Source: Enterocloster hominis (ex Liu et al. 2021) (GTDB lineage: Bacteria; Bacillota; Clostridia; Lachnospirales; Lachnospiraceae). From it: a stretch of DNA of 64,000 nt. The position numbers and the translations under genes are program-made. Where the stretch lies: the NCBI GenBank assembly GCA_014385265.1, contig JACRTJ010000014.1, forward strand, positions 62,001 through 126,000. The letters run 5' to 3'. Every line of letters begins with the position of its first letter. Position 1 is the first letter of the stretch. This document shows positions 9,812 through 17,213 of this stretch, piece after piece. The notes beneath the pieces are model-generated. The model was given only the letters and a program-made list of their open reading frames with translations, did not search any database and was not told where the DNA came from.

Positions 9812-9850
9812 TTTATACCATCCTTTCTCTTGTCTTTCTGGGCATAGTAT

Positions 9851-9856
9851 ATTATA
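9851..9856 (-). promoter_or_regulatory. -10 element of the hcp cluster promoter
   Basis: TATAAT on the minus strand. No good -35 is visible; the operator at 9874-9887 occupies that place, as expected for an activator-dependent promoter. Confidence 0.55.
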
Positions 9857-9873
9857 ATTAAAAATAAAAATCT

Positions 9874-9887
9874 GTTGTTATAACAAC
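9874..9887. promoter_or_regulatory. Operator palindrome for the Crp/Fnr regulator
   Basis: A perfect 14-bp palindrome, GTTGTTATAACAAC, in the divergent intergenic region. Its centre lies roughly 37-42 bp upstream of the expected hcp-cluster start site, the class II activator position. The half-site TTGTT fits the TTGT-type half-sites of Fnr/Dnr/HcpR relatives. Confidence 0.65.
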
Positions 9888-9902
9888 GAAAGGGTAAAAA
9901 AT

Positions 9903-10550
9903 ATGAAATTATCCGATATGCAGTTATTCCGTGGGTTAGAAGAAGATGACATCTTCTCGCTTTTAAGCTGTTTGAATAGTGTAAAACGCAATTATAAAAA
10001 AGGAGAAGTAATTCTTTCAGAAGGGAGTATTATAGAGAATATCGGCATTGTACTGTCAGGCATGGCAATGATATCTTGTAACGATATTTGGGGGAATACC
10101 AGCATTTTAGGAAGTGTTGCACCTGGTTCTGTATTTGCTGAAGTATATGCCTGTATTCCGGGACAGCCGATGCTGGTTACAGTGTCTGCCGTGGAAGATA
10201 CCTCTGTGTTGTTTATGAATGTGGGACGTGTTCTGACTACCTGCACAAACGCCTGCCCTTTTCATACAAACCTTGCACGAAATCTACTGACTGTCTGTGC
10301 TCATAAAAGTCTGCAACTTTCACAAAGGATTTTGCACACCAGTTCCAAATCCATACGAGGCCGATTGATGTCTTATTTTTCAGAATGCGCAAAACATGCC
10401 GGAAGCAATTCTTTTCTGATTCCATATAACCGCCAGCAATTAGCAGATTACTTGAATGTTGACCGCAGTACTATGTGCAACGAGCTTTCTAAAATGCAGA
10501 AAGATGGCATGATTGAATACAAAAAAAATCGTATTTTGCTCAAAGACTGA
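9903..10550 (+). CDS. Crp/Fnr-family regulator (HcpR-like)
   Basis: 215 residues. An N-terminal cyclic-nucleotide-binding-type beta-roll (KGEVILSEG, VLSGMAMI, SVAPGSVFAEVYA) and dimer helix precede a C-terminal winged HTH (NRQQLADYLNVDRSTMCNELSKMQKDGMIEY). The segment CTNACPFH could hold a redox or metal sensor site, but the N-terminal cysteine set of E. coli Fnr is absent. It is divergent from the hcp cluster with the palindrome at 9874-9887 between, so it very probably controls hcp in response to nitrosative or redox stress. The start is ATG 9903 after AAAGGG. Confidence 0.88.
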   Translation: MKLSDMQLFRGLEEDDIFSLLSCLNSVKRNYKKGEVILSEGSIIENIGIVLSGMAMISCNDIWGNTSILGSVAPGSVFAEVYACIPGQPMLVTVSAVEDTSVLFMNVGRVLTTCTNACPFHTNLARNLLTVCAHKSLQLSQRILHTSSKSIRGRLMSYFSECAKHAGSNSFLIPYNRQQLADYLNVDRSTMCNELSKMQKDGMIEYKKNRILLKD

Positions 10551-10567
10551 GATTTAAGGAATGGTAT

Positions 10568-10578
10568 GAATTTGAATA
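10568..10578 (+). other. Attachment-like core (site 3a)
   Basis: GAATTTGAATA is identical to the 3' end of the second guaA; the match extends to 13 nt (TGAATTTGAATAG). It lies 18 bp after the regulator stop and marks the edge of the hcp islet. Confidence 0.45.
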
Positions 10579-10785
10579 GGGATTGATTTTTTAAGCAAAA
10601 TCGCTTATGATCTGAAATAGAATATAGTGCTATTATCCACAGTTACAGAGCAAGTGTTATCAACACCGATAACAAAATGATAACATTAGCCTGTATAGGC
10701 AGGATAATATGGATAAATCAAATAATCAAAAGAACTGTAAACATGACAGAGAATAATCTCTAAACAAAATTGATTAGTAATTGTC
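10579..10785. other. Non-coding AT-rich segment between attachment-like sites 3a and 3b
   Basis: No gene is supported. It contains a GTTATC/GATAAC hairpin in the middle. Just before the next core it carries AAACAAAATTGATTAG...TTGTC, as found before site 2. The length (about 218 bp core to core) matches the 221 bp between sites 1 and 2. Confidence 0.4.
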
Positions 10786-10796
10786 GAATTCGAATA
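10786..10796 (+). other. Attachment-like core (site 3b)
   Basis: GAATTCGAATA differs by one base from the guaA2 end and is identical to the core at 24203. A strong hairpin terminator follows immediately. Confidence 0.5.
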
Positions 10797-10802
10797 GTAA
10801 AC

Positions 10803-10862
10803 AGAGAGCCAGGAGACTGCATAAACAGCGGGTACCCGGCTCTCTGACTTTTAGGGCTCCCT
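10803..10862 (+). terminator. Terminator downstream of site 3b
   Basis: AGAGAGCC (10803-10810) pairs with GGCTCTCT (10848-10855), followed by GACTTTTA. It lies between the islet and the convergent yitT gene. Confidence 0.6.
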
Positions 10863-10888
10863 TCCAAAACTACCACATAAAAATACGA

Positions 10889-11776
10889 TCAGTTTCCTTC
10901 CTCCCCAATCTGTACCATCTTAAATCCCTCTCCATGAACCTCATTGGATTCCAGCACGATCAAAAAGGAATCCGGATCGGCTTTCTTTACAGCCTGCTGC
11001 ACCTGGAACATTTCTTTGTTGTTGCAGGCGCACATCACGACCTGCTTTTCTTGTCCATGGTATCCGCCCTGGCCCTTTAAAATGGTGGTTCCCCGTTGAC
11101 AGCATTCATCGATCACTTCACAGATCTGAGGACCATGATCTGTAACGATCAATGTAAGCTTCCCGGCATTGATTCCATACATTAACTTGTCTACGGCAAC
11201 AGCAAAAATAAAATTTACAACCATTCCATAAATAATACCGTCCATATCCCGGAATAAAATTCCGCCGACCAGAATGATCCCCACATCAGACCAGAATGCG
11301 ATTTTCCCAAGAGATAAATGCGGTTTGATGGCTTTCACTGCCATAATAATAAAATCTGATCCACCGGTAGAGGAGTTTTTAGAATAAATCAATGCGTATC
11401 CGATACCGCCAAATACACCTGTACAAAGGGCTGCTAATAAGCGATCTCCTTCATACACCGGAAACAACGGTGCCACATAGTCGATCATCAAAGAAGAAAG
11501 CACCATGCATCGTAAAGAACTGATAAAGAACTTTTTCCCGAGAAGCCGATAGCAGACAATGGCCAGCGGGACATTCAATACAATGGTTGAAAGTCCGATC
11601 GGAATATTCAGCAGCCGATACAATATGATAGAAATACCTGAAAATCCGGTCATTGGAAACTTTGCCTGCACAGCGAAATTATAAATTCCAGCTGCAATAA
11701 AGACACTTCCTATGAATTCCCAGAGTAATTGCGTTGCAAATACTTTTGCCTTTTGCATAGAAAACTGTGTTTTCAT
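10889..11776 (-). CDS. YitT-family membrane protein
   Basis: 295 residues. The N-terminal part has about five or six hydrophobic segments typical of the DUF161 (YitT) module, including GFSGISIILYRLLNIPIG and the GGIGYALIYSKNSSTGGSDFI motif. The C-terminal 90 residues form the soluble DUF2179 domain (LTLIVTDHGPQICEVIDECCQRGTTILKGQGGYHGQEKQVV). The family function is not established; YitT proteins are inner-membrane and some are placed near stress or transport genes. It has its own promoter and a strong terminator hairpin in its leader, and is transcribed toward the islet. Confidence 0.88.
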   Translation of the reverse strand: MKTQFSMQKAKVFATQLLWEFIGSVFIAAGIYNFAVQAKFPMTGFSGISIILYRLLNIPIGLSTIVLNVPLAIVCYRLLGKKFFISSLRCMVLSSLMIDYVAPLFPVYEGDRLLAALCTGVFGGIGYALIYSKNSSTGGSDFIIMAVKAIKPHLSLGKIAFWSDVGIILVGGILFRDMDGIIYGMVVNFIFAVAVDKLMYGINAGKLTLIVTDHGPQICEVIDECCQRGTTILKGQGGYHGQEKQVVMCACNNKEMFQVQQAVKKADPDSFLIVLESNEVHGEGFKMVQIGEEGN

Positions 11777-11798
11777 AACTTTAATACCTCCATTTCAT

Positions 11799-11848
11799 AA
11801 AAAAAGAGCGAAGGCGTATTATATAAAATATAATGCGCTTTCGCTCTT
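11799..11848 (-). terminator. Terminator hairpin in the yitT leader (attenuator-like)
   Basis: A near-perfect inverted repeat of about 20 bp per arm (AAGAGCGAA-GCG-ATTATAT and partner, 11804-11848) is followed on the minus strand by seven T residues. It starts within a few bases of the predicted yitT transcription start and ends before the yitT SD, so it would stop transcription unless antiterminated. Confidence 0.6.
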
Positions 11849-11856
11849 CGGCCACT

Positions 11857-11886
11857 AGACTAACACTAATATACTGGTTTTGTCAA
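11857..11886 (-). promoter_or_regulatory. Promoter of yitT
   Basis: On the minus strand: TTGACA (11886-11881), an 18-bp spacer and TAGTCT (11862-11857). The -35 is consensus and the -10 weak. Confidence 0.5.
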
Positions 11887-11921
11887 GTGTTTTTACAAAG
11901 ACCAGCGAATTCCGATAACAA

Positions 11922-11964
11922 AATAAAAACCGCCGGTATGGTTACCCTTCCCCATACCGGCGGT
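11922..11964 (-). terminator. Terminator of mgtE
   Basis: ACCGCCGGTATGG and CCATACCGGCGGT form a 13-bp stem; on the minus strand it is followed by TTTTATTTTG. It is 21 bp past the mgtE stop. Confidence 0.85.
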
Positions 11965-11984
11965 CTTATATTTCTTCTTATTCT

Positions 11985-13385
11985 TTACGCCAAATGCAGC
12001 AAATTGATCAGAATGACCCAGGCCAGTCCGTAATAGGTGATCACGGCGACCAGATCGTTTACGGTTGTGATCAGTGGGCCAGATGCTACAGCCGGATCCA
12101 CCCCGATCTTCTGGAAGAAGATCGGAATAACTGTGCCGGATAAGGAAGAGATCAGCATGGCCAGTATCATGGCTGCGCCGAGGCATCCGGAAACTGCAAA
12201 AGCAAAGGACAGCCCGTTCCCTTTTAAAACCAGATATCCGCCAATCACAAGGAAGGAGGATATGCCGAGAATAAAGCCGTTGGTCAGGCCGACGCGGGAT
12301 TCCTTCAGGATCAGTGTCAGCTTCTGCCTTCCGGAGGTCTGTTTGTCCATGAGAACACGGATGGCAACGGCCAGGGACTGGGTGCCCACGTTGCCTGCCA
12401 TATCCAGGATCAGCGACTGAAAGCTCATGATGACTGGGAGCTGGGCCACGATGGATTCAAAGAGCCCGACGGTTGCGGATACGCCGAGGCCCATGACAAG
12501 CAGGACGAAAAGCCATGGAAGCCGCTTTTTTACACTGCGGAAGATCGGTTCCTCCAGATCCTCCTCAGCGGAAAGACCTGCCAGCTTTGCGTAGTCTTCA
12601 TTGAGCTCATCCCCTACGACCTCAACCAGATCGCGGGCCGTGATGACGCCGATGAGCCGGTTTTCATTGTCCAGCACGGGGATGGAGTCTTCGGAATAAT
12701 CTCTTAACTGCGGGATACAGTCCTCAATGGGCGACCGCGCGTAAACGTATGGATAGGAGCAGGTCATGACCTCTTTCAGATCAGTCCCCTCCCGGGCAAT
12801 GATCAGGTCCTTCAGGTCAATGGCGCCATAAAAGGTTTCCCTCTGGTCCACCACATAAATGGTGCTGATGTTGTCGTTTTCGGCAGCCTGGCGGACGAGC
12901 TCTGACATGGCCTCCTTGACCGATGCATGGTCCGGGACGGAGATGTAGTTGGTGGACATGACGCTGCCGATCTCGTCCTCGTCGAAGGAACTCAGCAATT
13001 TCACATCGGAGCGGACCTCGGGATCCAGCAGATCCACCAGGGTTTCTCGCTCGCCCTTTTCCAACTGGCGCAGTACCTCCACCACGTCGGATGGCTCCAT
13101 CTGGGAAAATACATCGACCTTTTTTCGGACGCTCAGTTCCTGCACATATTCTGTAAGATGATCGGAGTATTCCAGGATCCCAGCCAGTGTTTCTGAATCA
13201 AGGATCTGGTATAATTTTGCCCGTTCCGCCTGGGTCAGAAGCCCCAGAGCGGATGCGACATCGTTTTCATGATAAGAAGACAGCTTTTCCTGCATTCTCC
13301 GGGGAGTCAGACTGCTGCGAATCAGTTCTGCGATCTCAGCGCTGTATCCTGCAGGTGCTGTGCTTACGGTTGTGTTTCCTGCCAT
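11985..13385 (-). CDS. mgtE: Magnesium transporter MgtE
   Basis: A 466-residue Mg2+ channel/transporter. An N-terminal superhelical domain (VEVLRQLEKGERETLVDLLDPEVR...LLSSFDEDEIGSVMS) is followed by paired CBS domains (NYISVPDHASVKEAM; CSYPYVYARSPIEDCIPQLRDYSEDSIPVLD). Five membrane segments follow, with the family motifs GNVGTQS and ASGPLITTVNDLVAVITYY, the latter contributing the Asp of the pore site. ATG 13385 follows AAAGGAGG by 8 nt; the open frame extends further upstream without an SD. No M-box riboswitch core was found in the leader. Confidence 0.93.
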   Translation of the reverse strand: MAGNTTVSTAPAGYSAEIAELIRSSLTPRRMQEKLSSYHENDVASALGLLTQAERAKLYQILDSETLAGILEYSDHLTEYVQELSVRKKVDVFSQMEPSDVVEVLRQLEKGERETLVDLLDPEVRSDVKLLSSFDEDEIGSVMSTNYISVPDHASVKEAMSELVRQAAENDNISTIYVVDQRETFYGAIDLKDLIIAREGTDLKEVMTCSYPYVYARSPIEDCIPQLRDYSEDSIPVLDNENRLIGVITARDLVEVVGDELNEDYAKLAGLSAEEDLEEPIFRSVKKRLPWLFVLLVMGLGVSATVGLFESIVAQLPVIMSFQSLILDMAGNVGTQSLAVAIRVLMDKQTSGRQKLTLILKESRVGLTNGFILGISSFLVIGGYLVLKGNGLSFAFAVSGCLGAAMILAMLISSLSGTVIPIFFQKIGVDPAVASGPLITTVNDLVAVITYYGLAWVILINLLHLA

Positions 13386-13572
13386 TTCATTGTCCTCCTT
13401 TACAAGTCGGTTGAAAGCAAAGGCGGACACAGGAGTTCTGTTTGTAAGGAAAAAAGGGCATAAAAAATCCACTGCCGGTTACAGACAGGATCCCTGCATT
13501 CGCATCTGCTTATGTAGTGCTGTACTGGAACGGACAATGGTATCCATTTGTATATATACAGATAAAGCCAGA

Positions 13573-13656
13573 TCAGACCACAGACAGCCGGATCGCACCT
13601 GTATTCTGTAACTGCTGGAATACCATATCCGTACTTCGACTACCACTACTGTCCAT
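13573..13656 (-). CDS. Possible 27-residue leader ORF upstream of mgtE
   Basis: ATG 13656 is preceded by AGAGAGGTGAGATC, a fair SD, and is downstream of a plausible promoter. The frame gives MDSSGSRSTDMVFQQLQNTG followed by AIRLSVV and stop. The adjacent frame continues without a stop to 13479 (SDLALSVYIQMDTIVRSSTALHKQMRMQ...), so it may be a frameshifted small gene rather than a leader peptide. No homology is recognised. Confidence 0.3.
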   Translation of the reverse strand: MDSSGSRSTDMVFQQLQNTGAIRLSVV

Positions 13657-13707
13657 GATCTCACCTCTCTTTAAAAGTTTTTTCTGCCAGATTTCAATGG
13701 CTTGTTC

Positions 13708-13736
13708 ATTATAGCGCATTTTTCTGGGAATCACAA
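13708..13736 (-). promoter_or_regulatory. Promoter upstream of the small ORF/mgtE
   Basis: Minus strand: TTGTGA (13736-13731), 17-bp spacer, TATAAT (13713-13708). It would give an mgtE leader of about 310 nt. Confidence 0.55.
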
Positions 13737-13877
13737 CCTTTTTCTGATACCGGGAGATGAATAGAAGAGGAACGGAGCCCCATGAACTCGAAAAATAAAA
13801 AATTTTGATGGATTTTTTCTCTGGAACAGGTATAATGTAGATAACGTTTAATCAACATAATTAAAAGGAGAATCAGC

Positions 13878-15170
13878 ATGAAGCAGGATATGATAGTAAT
13901 TCTGGATCTTGGAAGCACAGAGAATACAGTGATTGCCCGTCAGATCAGGGACCTGGGCGTATACAGTGAGATCCATCCCCATGATATTACGGTGGAGGAG
14001 CTTCAGGCTCTGGATAATGTAAAGGGTATTATTTTAAATGGCGGCGAGAACCGTGTGGTGGACGGACAGGAGGTACAGGTCCGGGACGAATTATATGGAC
14101 TGAGCTACCCGATGATCTCCATTGATTATCCCCAGTCAAAATGTGAGGCACAGTACCAGGAGCTTCCGGACGATGCGGCCATGAAGACCTTCCTTTTTGA
14201 GACATGTAAGGCAGAGGCCAACTGGAACATGAAGAATTTCATTGAGGACCAGGTGGAGCTGATCCGTAAGCAGGTGGGAGATAAAAAGGTCCTCCTGGCG
14301 CTTTCCGGCGGCGTGGATTCCTCTGTGGTTGCAGCCATGTTGATCAAGGCCATCGGGCAGCAGCTGGTGTGCGTCCATGTAAACCATGGCTTAATGCGTA
14401 AGAACGAGTCTGAGGGCGTGGTAAAGGTATTCCGCGACGAGCTGCACGCAAATCTGATCTATGTGGACGCGACAGAGCGGTTCCTTGGAAAGCTGGACGG
14501 CGTTGCAGATCCGGAGGAAAAGCGTAAGATCATCGGCGGAGAATTCATCCGTGTGTTTGAGGAAGAGGCAAGAAAGCTGGAGGGGATCGATTTCCTGGGC
14601 CAGGGCACCATTTACCCGGATATCATCGAGTCCGGTACAAAAACTGCCAAATGTGTGAAATCCCACCACAATGTGGGCGGCCTTCCGGAGGATCTGCAGT
14701 TTGAGCTGGTAGAGCCGTTAAAGCAGCTGTTTAAGGATGAGGTACGCGCCTGCGGTATCGAGCTGGGCCTTCCGGCAGAAATGGTATATCGTCAGCCGTT
14801 CCCGGGTCCGGGACTTGGCGTCCGCTGCCTTGGAGCGATCACCCGTGACCGTCTGGAGGCACTCCGTGAGGCTGACGCGATCCTCCGCGACGAATTTGCC
14901 AAGTCTGGTCTGGATAAGACTGTGTGGCAGTACTTTGTAGCGATCCCGGATTTCAAGGCGGTCGGTGTGAGGGATAACGCCAGAAGCATGGGCTATATGG
15001 CCGTGATCCGTGCGGTCAACACCATCGACGCCATGACGGCGACCATCGAGCGGATCGACTACGATCTGTTGGAGCGGATCGCAGACCGGATCACTGCTGA
15101 GGTGACCAGCATCAACCGGGTGGTATACGAGATCACGAAGAAGCCGGTGGCGACGATTGAATTTGAATAG
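13878..15170 (+). CDS. GMP synthase paralogue with degenerate glutaminase domain
   Basis: 430 residues against 514 for the guaA at 4956. The ATP-pyrophosphatase part is intact (SGGVDSS near residue 143, FPGPGLG, C-terminal PVATIEFE) and closely similar to GuaA. The N-terminal class I amidotransferase is shortened by about 80 residues. It keeps the opening strand (MIVILDLGS...IARQIRDLGVYSEI, IILNGGENRV), but the GLCYGAQ nucleophile loop is replaced by ISIDYPQSKCEAQYQ and the QYHPEV His/Glu segment is missing. It therefore cannot hydrolyse glutamine in the usual way; it may use ammonia, pair with another glutaminase, or have a new substrate. AAAAGGAG precedes ATG 13878. Codon use is like the backbone. 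Confidence 0.9.
   Translation: MKQDMIVILDLGSTENTVIARQIRDLGVYSEIHPHDITVEELQALDNVKGIILNGGENRVVDGQEVQVRDELYGLSYPMISIDYPQSKCEAQYQELPDDAAMKTFLFETCKAEANWNMKNFIEDQVELIRKQVGDKKVLLALSGGVDSSVVAAMLIKAIGQQLVCVHVNHGLMRKNESEGVVKVFRDELHANLIYVDATERFLGKLDGVADPEEKRKIIGGEFIRVFEEEARKLEGIDFLGQGTIYPDIIESGTKTAKCVKSHHNVGGLPEDLQFELVEPLKQLFKDEVRACGIELGLPAEMVYRQPFPGPGLGVRCLGAITRDRLEALREADAILRDEFAKSGLDKTVWQYFVAIPDFKAVGVRDNARSMGYMAVIRAVNTIDAMTATIERIDYDLLERIADRITAEVTSINRVVYEITKKPVATIEFE
15159..15169 (+). other. Attachment-like core at the guaA2 3' end (left end of R-M island)
   Basis: GAATTTGAATA overlaps the stop codon. It matches 10 of 11 bases with GAATTCGAATA at 24203, the right edge of the AT-rich island. Confidence 0.6.
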
Positions 15171-15178
15171 TTGCTACA

Positions 15179-15226
15179 TCTCTGGAAAGCCTTGATTTAT
15201 AAGACTTTCCAGAGATTTTTCTTTTT
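15179..15226 (+). terminator. Terminator after the guaA paralogue
   Basis: TCTCTGGAAAG (15179-15189) pairs with CTTTCCAGAGA (15205-15215), followed by TTTTTCTTTTT. Confidence 0.9.
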
Positions 15227-15231
15227 ATTGG

Positions 15232-15722
15232 CTACAAATTGGCTACATCTGCCATTTGGCTACTATCTGGCACTGTTGTTCCGTTGATAGGATTTTTAAG
15301 CTGTTGTGCCACTTCGGCTTGTTTGTTGGGATACAGATGACTGTAAGTATTTAAGGTTGTCTGTATTTTTTCATGTCCTAAACGGTCAGCAATCAGAAGT
15401 GGCTGGCATCCCGTCTCAATCAAAAGGCGGGCATGGGAGTGACGGAGATCATGCACACGAATTTTCTTCACCCGGATTTTTTACATCCTCTGAGCATTTC
15501 ATGATTTAGGAGATGTTTGGTGTAAGGGAAAAGTCTGTCGTTAGGCTGAATCTCATAGCACTTATCCATATAAGCTTATAAACAATCAGCAAGTGTCTGG
15601 GGGATCGTGATAACCCGGCTGCTTTTCGGTATTTTAGGAGGCCAGACAACATCTTTACCATTGATTCTTTGGAAGGTTTTATTGATGTACCCAAATACAT
15701 CTCGCAATTGGGGAATTACTGG
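15232..15722 (-). pseudogene. Decayed tyrosine recombinase/integrase (C-terminal half)
   Basis: The conceptual translation is a phage-type integrase catalytic domain. It contains VWPPKIPKSSRVITIPQTL, RLFPYTKHLLNHEML, the HDLRHSHARLL box, LGHEKIQTTLNTYSHL with the Tyr nucleophile, and a tail ending in ADVANL. It is broken by an in-frame TAA after QTLADCL and a frameshift just before KKIRVHDLRHSH. Everything N-terminal to VIPQLRDVFGYINKTFQR is lost where the HNH gene begins. Position and orientation (3' end against the guaA attachment-like core) are those expected for the integrase that brought the island in. Confidence 0.85.
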
Positions 15723-16876
15723 TTTTCTTTTTTAATAAATTTTTTGTAGTGTATTTGCATGTATGCCTTCATTCGCTCATTCATAGAGATTCTGGCGGAT
15801 TTAGAAAGATTTAAGGCATTTCGCTGATCATCGTCAATTGATGCTGAAATGCATATATTTCCTGTCTCAGGTTCAAAAGAGATTAAGTGTCTATCAAACA
15901 GGGCATCGTGATTAGCACATAAAAGCAAACCATTGTTTGCATCTATGCGTTCTTCTTTGGAGGATTCAGCCCATTCTTTAATATGGCTTGCACGTAATAC
16001 AGATGTGGCGGAAATATCGCAAAGATTACAGTGATGACGTTCAAGAAGTAACAGCCTGCGGAAAGAGCCTTGCGAAACACGGGTTTTTACAATCTTTTCG
16101 ACATCTGTACCAGCACATGGGTTATTATTGAGTGTGCGTTGCAAAGTCATGGCTTCAACATCATCGTAACTTACATCATTTGAAATAATATTGTACTGGA
16201 TCTGATGTGCTAATACTGGGTTATATGAAGGATTCATTGCTACATAGTTTACATTATGGGAACCATGAGTGTCTGTAATAGAGTACAGAATGTTACACAA
16301 TTCGCATGGAATGAGAATAGCAACATATCTCAGATAATCATATCTTAGCATAACAAGAGCGTCATCCTGGAATGCAAATCTCTGAAGCTGAGTAAAAGCC
16401 TCTTCAGAATCTGGAATGTTAATTTGTACCTGGTCACCAGTATGACCATATTTTTTATATGCAGAACTGTGAAGAGAAAAATTGGAATCTGCTAAGTACT
16501 TTGGCAGGTTGATATTGGAACGTACATAGTAAGTGTTTCCGTTTGAATCTGTCATGTTAGAGGGCTGGTCGATTTCGTGAAGGTACCTGAAATTGTTATC
16601 GTATATATCAATATCAATGCTTTGTACGGAGGTTGTTGCATTATTCAGTTCTTCAAAGAAAAATAACATGCCTTGTTTACCAGTAACGTCAATATGTGTC
16701 TGGTTAACTGTTGAAGAAGTATCCCCGGCATTAATTCTTCGCTTATCTTTTATAATATTCTGGTTTGAAAGTTTCTTTACCAATATCCCTTGAAAAGCAT
16801 CTGAATTAAGTGGTGTGCCAGGAATATGTATATAATTCAGAAACTGGTTTAATTTATCAATAATTTGTCTGTACAT
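15716..16876 (-). CDS. HNH endonuclease with McrB-like N-terminal recognition domain
   Basis: 386 residues. The C-terminal HNH/McrA-type nuclease is clear: CNLC, then ASHIKEW (His299), NNGLLLCANHDALFD (His323) and RHLISF (His330). The CxxC and distal Cys suggest a structural zinc. The N-terminal 190 residues align by eye with the N-terminus of the McrB-like protein at 19584: VKKL...STVNQTHIDVTGKQ against VKRL...RTTNQTHIAISGEQ, and GDQVQINI...AFTQLQRF against ADQVQLSL...AFVSFRRL. This implies a shared DNA-recognition module. It is divergent from the R-M operon across a 139-bp region and strongly AT-rich. The likely role is modification- or site-dependent cleavage. Confidence 0.85.
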   Translation of the reverse strand: MYRQIIDKLNQFLNYIHIPGTPLNSDAFQGILVKKLSNQNIIKDKRRINAGDTSSTVNQTHIDVTGKQGMLFFFEELNNATTSVQSIDIDIYDNNFRYLHEIDQPSNMTDSNGNTYYVRSNINLPKYLADSNFSLHSSAYKKYGHTGDQVQINIPDSEEAFTQLQRFAFQDDALVMLRYDYLRYVAILIPCELCNILYSITDTHGSHNVNYVAMNPSYNPVLAHQIQYNIISNDVSYDDVEAMTLQRTLNNNPCAGTDVEKIVKTRVSQGSFRRLLLLERHHCNLCDISATSVLRASHIKEWAESSKEERIDANNGLLLCANHDALFDRHLISFEPETGNICISASIDDDQRNALNLSKSARISMNERMKAYMQIHYKKFIKKENQ

Positions 16877-16908
16877 GTAATTGTATTCCTTTCTGTAGAT
16901 TTGTATTT

Positions 16909-16937
16909 ATTATATCAAACAGAAAAGAAAGTGTATA
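16909..16937 (-). promoter_or_regulatory. Promoter of the HNH gene
   Basis: Minus strand: TATACA (16937-16932), 17-bp spacer, TATAAT (16914-16909). The -35 is weak and the -10 perfect. Confidence 0.45.
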
Positions 16938-16960
16938 TATAAATTTTAATAAAGAATATA

Positions 16961-16989
16961 TTTACACCCTGATAAAAACATTATATAAT
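16961..16989 (+). promoter_or_regulatory. Promoter of the R-M operon
   Basis: TTTACA (16961-16966), 17-bp spacer, TATAAT (16984-16989), 27 bp before the RHH gene. An imperfect inverted repeat (GTGTATATAT... near 16931 with ATATATTTACAC ending at 16966) overlaps the -35 and could be an operator. Confidence 0.65.
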
Positions 16990-17015
16990 ATGTTTATTAA
17001 ACGGAGGAGAATGCA

Positions 17016-17213
17016 ATGACTAATAAAAAGAAAAGTAATTGTGGAAGACCGGCAGGTAGAATAAAAACTGCAAAAATAGAAATATCAATTGAACCGGCAG
17101 TAAAAGATGAATTTATGACATTATTGCGTAATGAAGGGAAAACTGCCTCTGTGGAAATTGGATTGTGGATTAGAGATTACATAAAAAATAATAAGCTTGA
17201 GGAGGAAAAATAA
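17016..17213 (+). CDS. Ribbon-helix-helix regulator (candidate controller of the R-M operon)
   Basis: 65 residues. A basic N-terminus (NKKKSNCGRPAGRIKT) is followed by a strand-helix-helix pattern, AKIEISIEPAVKDEFMTLLRNEGKTASVEIGLWIRDYIKNN, typical of CopG/Arc DNA-binding proteins. GGAGGAG precedes ATG 17016. The stop directly abuts the GTG of the first methyltransferase, so translation is coupled. Small DNA-binding proteins at this position commonly delay restriction until the host is methylated; that role here is inferred from position. Confidence 0.7.
   Translation: MTNKKKSNCGRPAGRIKTAKIEISIEPAVKDEFMTLLRNEGKTASVEIGLWIRDYIKNNKLEEEK

Noticed and set aside
13473..13700. M-box magnesium riboswitch before mgtE
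   Set aside because: The conserved M-box core blocks were not found, though an AGGTGAG-like stretch first suggested it.
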